NCBI GenBank assembly: GCA_036375275.1
Contig: DASUSF010000016.1
Coordinates: forward strand, 1-9,690
Direction of reading: 5' to 3'
Length of the DNA: 9,690 bases
From: DASUSF01 sp036375275
GTDB lineage: Bacteria; Pseudomonadota; Alphaproteobacteria; Geminicoccales; Geminicoccaceae
The stretch's first letter is position 1, and each line of letters starts with the position of its first letter. A program made the translations under genes and the position numbers. Positions 5,676 through 9,690 of the stretch are shown here, piece by piece. A model generated the notes under the pieces. The model was not told where the DNA came from and ran no database searches. It worked only from the letters and a program-made list of their open reading frames with translations.

Positions 5676-6824
5676 ATGCGTCTCCTGTCTTTGATCCTGT
5701 CGCGATTTCCGTGCGTGGTCGTCGCTCTGGTCGCGGCGCTGTGCCTCAGGCCGGCGTTGGCCTATGAGACGGACGCGAAGGCGGCCATCCTGATCGACGT
5801 GCAGACCGGCCAGGTGCTGCTCGAGCACAACGCCGATCAGCCGCTGCCGACGGCGTCGATGAGCAAGCTGATGACCGTTCTGATGGTGTTCGAGCGCCTC
5901 AGGGACGGGAGCTTGAGCCTGGACGACACCCTTCCGGTCAGCGAGAAGGCCTGGAGGAAGGGCGGCTCGAAGATGTTCGTCGAGGTCGGCACCCGGGTCC
6001 GGGTCGAGGACCTGATCCAAGGGATCGTCACCCAGTCGGGGAACGACGCCTGCATCGTCATCGCTGAGGGCCTGGCCGGGAGCGAATCCGCTTTCGCCGA
6101 TCTGATGAACCGCCGCGCGGCCGAGCTCGGCCTCACCAACAGCCACCTCACCAACGCCAGCGGCTGGCCGGACCCCGAGCACATGATGAGCGTGCGCGAT
6201 CTCGCCTCGGTCGCGCGCCTGCTGATCAGGGAGTATCCCGAATACTATCATTTCTTCGGCGAGGAATCCTTCACCTACAATGGCATCACCCAGCACAGCC
6301 GGAACCCGCTTCTGCGGGGCGATGCCGGCGTGGACGGACTGAAGACCGGCTTCACCAACGAGGCCGGCTATGGCCTCGTCGTCTCGGCCGCGCGGGGGGA
6401 ACGGCGGCTGATCTCGGTGCTCGCCGGGCTGAAGACGCCGGGGGCGCGAGCGCGCGAAGGCGAGCGGCTCCTCGAGTACGGGTTCCGCCAGTTCGACAAC
6501 TACCGGCTGTTCGCGGCCGGCGAGCCGGTCGTCGAGGCCGATGTCTGGCTGGGTGATGCGGGCACGGTCGCGCTCGTCGCCGGGGAGGACGTGCAGGTGA
6601 CGCTCTCGCGCGAAGCCAGGCGCGACCTCCAGGTCAAGCTGGTCTATGACGCTCCGATCCCGGCGCCCGTCCGCTCGGGCTCCGAGCTCGCGCACCTCGA
6701 GATTGTCGCCCCCGGGCTCGACTCGCGCCGGATTCCGCTCTACGCCGGGAGCGACGTCCAGGCCGCGAGCCTGCTCGGCCGGATGAGCAGCGCCCTCGGC
6801 TATCTGATCTGGGGTCGGAGCTGA
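5676..6824 (+). CDS. dacC: D-alanyl-D-alanine carboxypeptidase (PBP5/6-like, peptidase S11)
   Basis: This penicillin-binding protein removes the terminal D-Ala from peptidoglycan pentapeptides in the periplasm. It has 382 residues. The signal peptide is 1-29 (cut after P-A-L-A). All three active-site motifs of the S11 family are intact: S61-M-S-K64 with nucleophile Ser61, S121-G-N123, and K223-T-G225. Other family blocks are A-I-L-I-D-V-Q-T-G-Q-V-L (37-48), K-G-G-S-K-M-F (95-101), the N-A-S-G-W-P-D-P-x-H segment (160-169) and R-N-P-L-L (209-213). A beta-rich PBP5 C-terminal domain follows from about 285. The last ~20 residues (A-A-S-L-L-G-R-M-S-S) fit an amphipathic helix that holds the protein on the outer face of the inner membrane. 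Length is usual for the family. The gene stands between mltB and tmk, so two peptidoglycan-trimming enzymes are neighbours. The symbol dacC is by family resemblance; dacA would be equally acceptable. Confidence 0.92.
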   Translation: MRLLSLILSRFPCVVVALVAALCLRPALAYETDAKAAILIDVQTGQVLLEHNADQPLPTASMSKLMTVLMVFERLRDGSLSLDDTLPVSEKAWRKGGSKMFVEVGTRVRVEDLIQGIVTQSGNDACIVIAEGLAGSESAFADLMNRRAAELGLTNSHLTNASGWPDPEHMMSVRDLASVARLLIREYPEYYHFFGEESFTYNGITQHSRNPLLRGDAGVDGLKTGFTNEAGYGLVVSAARGERRLISVLAGLKTPGARAREGERLLEYGFRQFDNYRLFAAGEPVVEADVWLGDAGTVALVAGEDVQVTLSREARRDLQVKLVYDAPIPAPVRSGSELAHLEIVAPGLDSRRIPLYAGSDVQAASLLGRMSSALGYLIWGRS

Positions 6825-6880
6825 GCGCGGGCGGGACGGAGCATGCAACGCCCGGCGCCGGAAGCGGCGGCTGCGGGCGG

Positions 6881-7510
6881 TTGATCACCTTCGAAGGCGG
6901 CGAAGGGGCAGGCAAGTCAACCCAGGTCGCGGCGCTCGCCCGCGTCATGGAGGCATCCGGCCTCCCCGTCGTGCGCTCACGCGAGCCCGGCGGAACCCCT
7001 GGCGCCGAAGCGATCCGCGACCTGCTGCTCCAGGGGTCGGGCGATCGCTGGTCGTCGATCACGGAGGCACTGCTTCATACCGCCGCGCGGAGCGAGCACG
7101 CCGAGCGATGGATCCGCCCTCACCTCGCGAGCGGGCACTACGTGTTGATCGATCGGTTCGTCGACTCGACGCGCGTTTACCAGGGGATCGCGGGCGGGCT
7201 CGGCATCGGGCGCGTCGATCAGCTTCATCGGCTGGCGGTCGGCGACCTCGAGCCGGACTTGACGATCCTGCTCGACCTGCCGGCGGACCTCGGCCTGGAG
7301 CGCGCGAAGGCGACCAGGGGCGAAAATCGATATGAGCGCATGGGACGCGATTACCATGCACGAGTCCGCGACGGGTTCCTGGCGCTTGCCGCCGCAGCCT
7401 CGGGAAGGTTCAGGGTGATCGACGCGACCCGGCCGCCCGCGACCGTTGCACGGGACGTTCTTCGGGCGGTGGGCGAGCGTTTCCATCTCGATCTCCGCCG
7501 TGGTCCATGA
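6881..7510 (+). CDS. tmk: Thymidylate kinase (dTMP kinase)
   Basis: This cytoplasmic enzyme phosphorylates dTMP to dTDP with ATP, a step in dTTP supply. From TTG 6881 it has 209 residues. The P-loop is F-E-G-G-E-G-A-G-K-S-T (4-14). The dTMP-binding R-E-P-G-G-T block is at 34-39, and the D-R-F motif that positions the substrate is D91-R92-F93, followed by D-S-T-x-x-Y-Q-G (95-102). The lid region is R-A-K-A-T-R-G (141-147) and the family tail E-R-M-x-R-D-Y-H-x-R-V-R-D-G-F is at 152-166. The start is uncertain: no ATG or GTG lies in frame upstream, and TTG 6881 leaves only one residue before the first beta-strand, shorter than most homologues, with a poor ribosome site. CTG 6821, which overlaps the dac stop as CTGA, would add 20 residues. 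The stop overlaps holB by four bases (ATGA), showing translational coupling. Confidence 0.92.
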   Translation: MITFEGGEGAGKSTQVAALARVMEASGLPVVRSREPGGTPGAEAIRDLLLQGSGDRWSSITEALLHTAARSEHAERWIRPHLASGHYVLIDRFVDSTRVYQGIAGGLGIGRVDQLHRLAVGDLEPDLTILLDLPADLGLERAKATRGENRYERMGRDYHARVRDGFLALAAAASGRFRVIDATRPPATVARDVLRAVGERFHLDLRRGP

Positions 7511-8586
7511 TCGAGCCGCGCGCGAATCCCGAGCTGCTGGGGCAGGAACGCGCTTGCACGGTCCTGGCTCAGGCGCTGCGCGTCGGGCGGATGCCCCACG
7601 CCTGGCTGTTGTCCGGACCGCGCGGGATCGGGAAGGCGACCCTCGCCTATCGCTTCACCCGCCGGCTGCTCGGCCGCGACGCGAGTGCCCGGGACGATCT
7701 CCCGCCCGAGGATCCCGTGTTCCGGCAGATCGCTCAGGGTGCCCATCCCGACCTCCGGGTGCTGGAGTTGCCCCGCGATCAGAAGACCGGTCGGCTCAAG
7801 GGCGAGATCGGGGTGGACGTCGTGCGCGAAGCCGCGGCCGCCCTGCACGGCACCGCGGCTCTGGGAGGCCGGCGGGTCCTCGTGATCGACAGCGCCGAAA
7901 GCCTCAACCGCAATGCCGCCAACGCCCTCCTCAAGCCGCTCGAGGAGCCGCCGCCGGGCGTCGTCATGCTCCTGGTCACGCACGACCCGGCACGGCTGCT
8001 GCCGACCATCCGCTCGCGCTGCGCCCTCCTGCGCCTCGCGCGCCTGGCGCCGCCGGTGATCGAGCGGATCCTCGCGCGTCAGGCGCCGGATCTCGATCCC
8101 GAGCTCCACCCCGCGCTCGCCCGCCTCGCCGGCGGCAGCGCCGGCCGGGCCCTGGAGATGGCCGCCGGCGGGCTCGATCTCTACCGGTCGATCGTCCGGG
8201 TCGTCGGCGCCGGGACCATCCGCCAGCAGGACCTTGTCGAGCTCGCCCAGCGACTGCACCGGCACGCCGAGACCGCAGGCAGCGAAAGTGTCCTCGGCCT
8301 GCTGCAGCTCCTCATCGCGCGGATCGCCGGGCTGGCGAGCGGGCGCCTCGAAGCGGCCCTTTTCGACGAGGAGGCCGAAGCCCTTCACCGCCTTGCGGCG
8401 CGCCGCCCTCTTGATCACTGGGCCATGCTGTGGGAGAAGGTCGCGCGCCTCCTGCGCCGGGCCGACGTGCTCAATCTCGACCGCAATCACGTTCTGTTGC
8501 TCGCCCTGGGCGACATGACGGGCCGGCCGCGCGGCGCTACCTGGTCCGATCCAGCGCTGCGCGGAGGCTTCGATGCCGTCGGCTGA
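7507..8586 (+). CDS. holB: DNA polymerase III delta' subunit (clamp loader)
   Basis: The delta' subunit is part of the clamp loader that places the beta sliding clamp on DNA at the replisome. It has 359 residues. The N-terminal AAA+ domain shows L-L-G-Q-E (10-14), a Walker A-like G-P-R-G-I-G-K-A-T (37-45), A-H-P-D-L-R-V-L-E (79-87), the Walker B-region V-L-V-I-D-S-A-E-S-L-N (124-134), N-A-L-L-K-P-L-E-E-P-P (139-149) and the T-I-R-S-R-C motif (167-172), whose Arg supplies the clamp-loader finger. The four cysteines that bind zinc in E. coli delta' are absent from the expected region, as in other alphaproteobacterial homologues with the A-A-N-A-L-L-K form. Length is normal. ATG 7507 overlaps the tmk stop (ATGA), and the 3' end overlaps metG by 14 bases, so tmk-holB-metG should be one transcript. 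Confidence 0.92.
   Translation: MIEPRANPELLGQERACTVLAQALRVGRMPHAWLLSGPRGIGKATLAYRFTRRLLGRDASARDDLPPEDPVFRQIAQGAHPDLRVLELPRDQKTGRLKGEIGVDVVREAAAALHGTAALGGRRVLVIDSAESLNRNAANALLKPLEEPPPGVVMLLVTHDPARLLPTIRSRCALLRLARLAPPVIERILARQAPDLDPELHPALARLAGGSAGRALEMAAGGLDLYRSIVRVVGAGTIRQQDLVELAQRLHRHAETAGSESVLGLLQLLIARIAGLASGRLEAALFDEEAEALHRLAARRPLDHWAMLWEKVARLLRRADVLNLDRNHVLLLALGDMTGRPRGATWSDPALRGGFDAVG
8563..8567 (+). promoter_or_regulatory. Ribosome binding site of metG, inside the end of holB
   Basis: A full GGAGG at 8563-8567 lies five bases before ATG 8573. This is the strongest ribosome site in the window and fixes the metG start within the last codons of holB. Confidence 0.65.
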
Positions 8587-9690
8587 CGCCTTCTACGTCA
8601 CCACGCCGATCTACTACGTCAACGATTCGCCGCACATCGGCCACGCCTACACCACCCTCGCCTGCGACACGCTGGCGAGGTTCGCGCGGCTCGAGGGACG
8701 CCGGACGAAGCTGCTGACCGGCACCGACGAGCACGGGCAGAAGGTCGAGAAGGCCGCCGCCGCGGCCGGTCTTGCGCCACAGACGTTCACCGACCAAGTC
8801 TCGGAGCGCTTCCGCGAGCTCGCCCGCCGGATGGACGTCAGCAACGACGACTTCATCCGGACCAGCGAGCCCCGCCATCTCCGGGCGGTTCAGGCCCTCT
8901 GGCAGACCCTGCGCGAGCGCGACCAGATCTACCTCGACAGCTATTCCGGCTGGTATTCGGTGCGCGACGAGACCTACTTCAGCGAGAGCGAACTCGTCGA
9001 CGGTCGCGCGCCGACCGGTGCCCCGGTGGAGTGGGTCGAGGAGCCCAGCTATTTCTTCCGGCTGTCGGCCTGGCAGGAGCCACTGCTCCGGCTGTACGAG
9101 GAATGCCGGGGCTTCATCCTGCCCGGGACACGGCGCAACGAGGTGATCAGCTTCGTCCGGGGCGGCCTGCAGGACCTTTCCGTGTCCCGGACCAGCTTCA
9201 GCTGGGGCATTCCGGTGCCCGACGACCCCAAGCACGTGATCTACGTCTGGCTCGACGCGCTGACCAACTACCTTTCGGTGCTCGGCTATCCGGATCGGGA
9301 AGCGGAGGACCTGCGGACCTTCTGGCCGGCGGACGTGCACGTCGTGGGCAAGGACATCCTGCGCTTCCACGCGGTCTACTGGCCGGCCTTCCTGATGGCC
9401 GCCGGCATCGAGCCGCCGCGCCGGGTGTTCGCGCACGGCTGGTGGACGAACGAGGGGCAGAAGATATCCAAGTCTCTCGGCAACGTGATCGACCCCCTCG
9501 AGCTGATCGACACCTACGGCCTCGACCAGACCCGCTACTTCCTGCTGCGCGAGGTGCCGTTCGGCAACGACGGCGATTTCTCCCACGCCGCGATGATCAA
9601 CCGGATGAACCGGGACCTGGCGAACGACTACGGCAACCTGGTGCAGCGGGTGCTGGCGATGGTCCAGCGTTACCTGGACGGTCGGGCGCC
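8573..9690 (+). CDS. metG: Methionyl-tRNA synthetase, N-terminal 372 residues (cut by window edge)
   Basis: This class I aminoacyl-tRNA synthetase charges tRNA-Met. The frame is open from ATG 8573 to the window end without a stop, so the C-terminal part is missing. The N-terminus reads A-F-Y-V-T-T-P-I-Y-Y-V-N-D-S-P followed by the HIGH signature at 21-24. T-G-T-D-E-H-G-Q-K follows near 49-57. The second ATP-binding signature is K-I-S-K-S (297-301), a common variant of KMSKS. V-G-K-D-I-L-R-F-H and A-H-G-W-W are also typical. The connective region, around S-E-S-E-L-V-D-G-R-A-P-T-G, has no C-x-x-C pairs, so this belongs to the form without the four-cysteine zinc knuckle of E. coli MetG. The start overlaps holB by 14 bases and has a strong ribosome site. 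In relatives a tatD-like nuclease gene usually follows. Confidence 0.95.
   Translation, partial: MPSADAFYVTTPIYYVNDSPHIGHAYTTLACDTLARFARLEGRRTKLLTGTDEHGQKVEKAAAAAGLAPQTFTDQVSERFRELARRMDVSNDDFIRTSEPRHLRAVQALWQTLRERDQIYLDSYSGWYSVRDETYFSESELVDGRAPTGAPVEWVEEPSYFFRLSAWQEPLLRLYEECRGFILPGTRRNEVISFVRGGLQDLSVSRTSFSWGIPVPDDPKHVIYVWLDALTNYLSVLGYPDREAEDLRTFWPADVHVVGKDILRFHAVYWPAFLMAAGIEPPRRVFAHGWWTNEGQKISKSLGNVIDPLELIDTYGLDQTRYFLLREVPFGNDGDFSHAAMINRMNRDLANDYGNLVQRVLAMVQRYLDGRA

Noticed and set aside
5506..5694. 62-codon Arg/Pro-rich ORF starting with an ATGA overlap of the mltB stop
   Set aside because: No motif, membrane segment or signal peptide; the composition is that of GC-rich noise, and it runs over the start of the DD-carboxypeptidase gene.
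5436..6848. 470-codon - strand frame antisense to the DD-carboxypeptidase
   Set aside because: Shadow frame: the + strand carries all three penicillin-binding motifs. The same reasoning applies to the long - strand frames at 7351-8490 and 8537-9586.

Overview
The window reads as chromosomal DNA of a very GC-rich alphaproteobacterium, plausibly a member of the Rhodospirillales. Two things point there: the gene order mltB - dac - tmk - holB - metG, which is a familiar alphaproteobacterial housekeeping string, and a full CtrA-type site (TTAA-N7-TTAA) in the only clear intergenic promoter. Genus and species cannot be told from the sequence. All recognised genes are on the + strand. I see no rRNA, tRNA, CRISPR array, insertion sequence or phage gene.

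Left part (1-4003): a chaperone-usher locus of the spore-coat-U (SCU, Csu-like, archaic/sigma) type. It holds the last 13 codons of an SCU pilin cut by the window edge, a PapD-like periplasmic chaperone (50-745), a large outer-membrane usher (675-3554) and a single-domain SCU pilin (3545-4003) in the place where Csu operons carry their tip subunit. The genes touch or overlap and should form one operon. The chaperone would carry subunits from the Sec translocon to the usher, which would secrete and assemble them into a surface fibre. The usher seems to have two copies of the N-terminal usher-like module, separated by a proline-rich linker. The first ~600 bases are clearly poorer in GC than the rest (about 62% against about 75%, hand counts) and use TTA/CTA leucine codons, so the locus may be a mosaic.

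Middle (4004-4436): a short intergenic region with a 15-bp dyad, a CtrA-type box overlapping a plausible -35, and a -10 at 17-bp spacing. It drives a small secreted protein (4116-4436) that looks like a miniature SCU domain. This is the least explained gene in the window.

Right part (4532-9690): envelope and information-processing genes. These are a periplasmic MltB-type lytic transglycosylase, a DD-carboxypeptidase (PBP5/6-like), thymidylate kinase, the DNA polymerase III delta' subunit and methionyl-tRNA synthetase (cut by the right edge). tmk-holB-metG are tightly packed with stop/start overlaps. The 166-base gap between mltB and dac (5510-5675) is where many relatives carry rlpA; here I see no recognisable gene in it.
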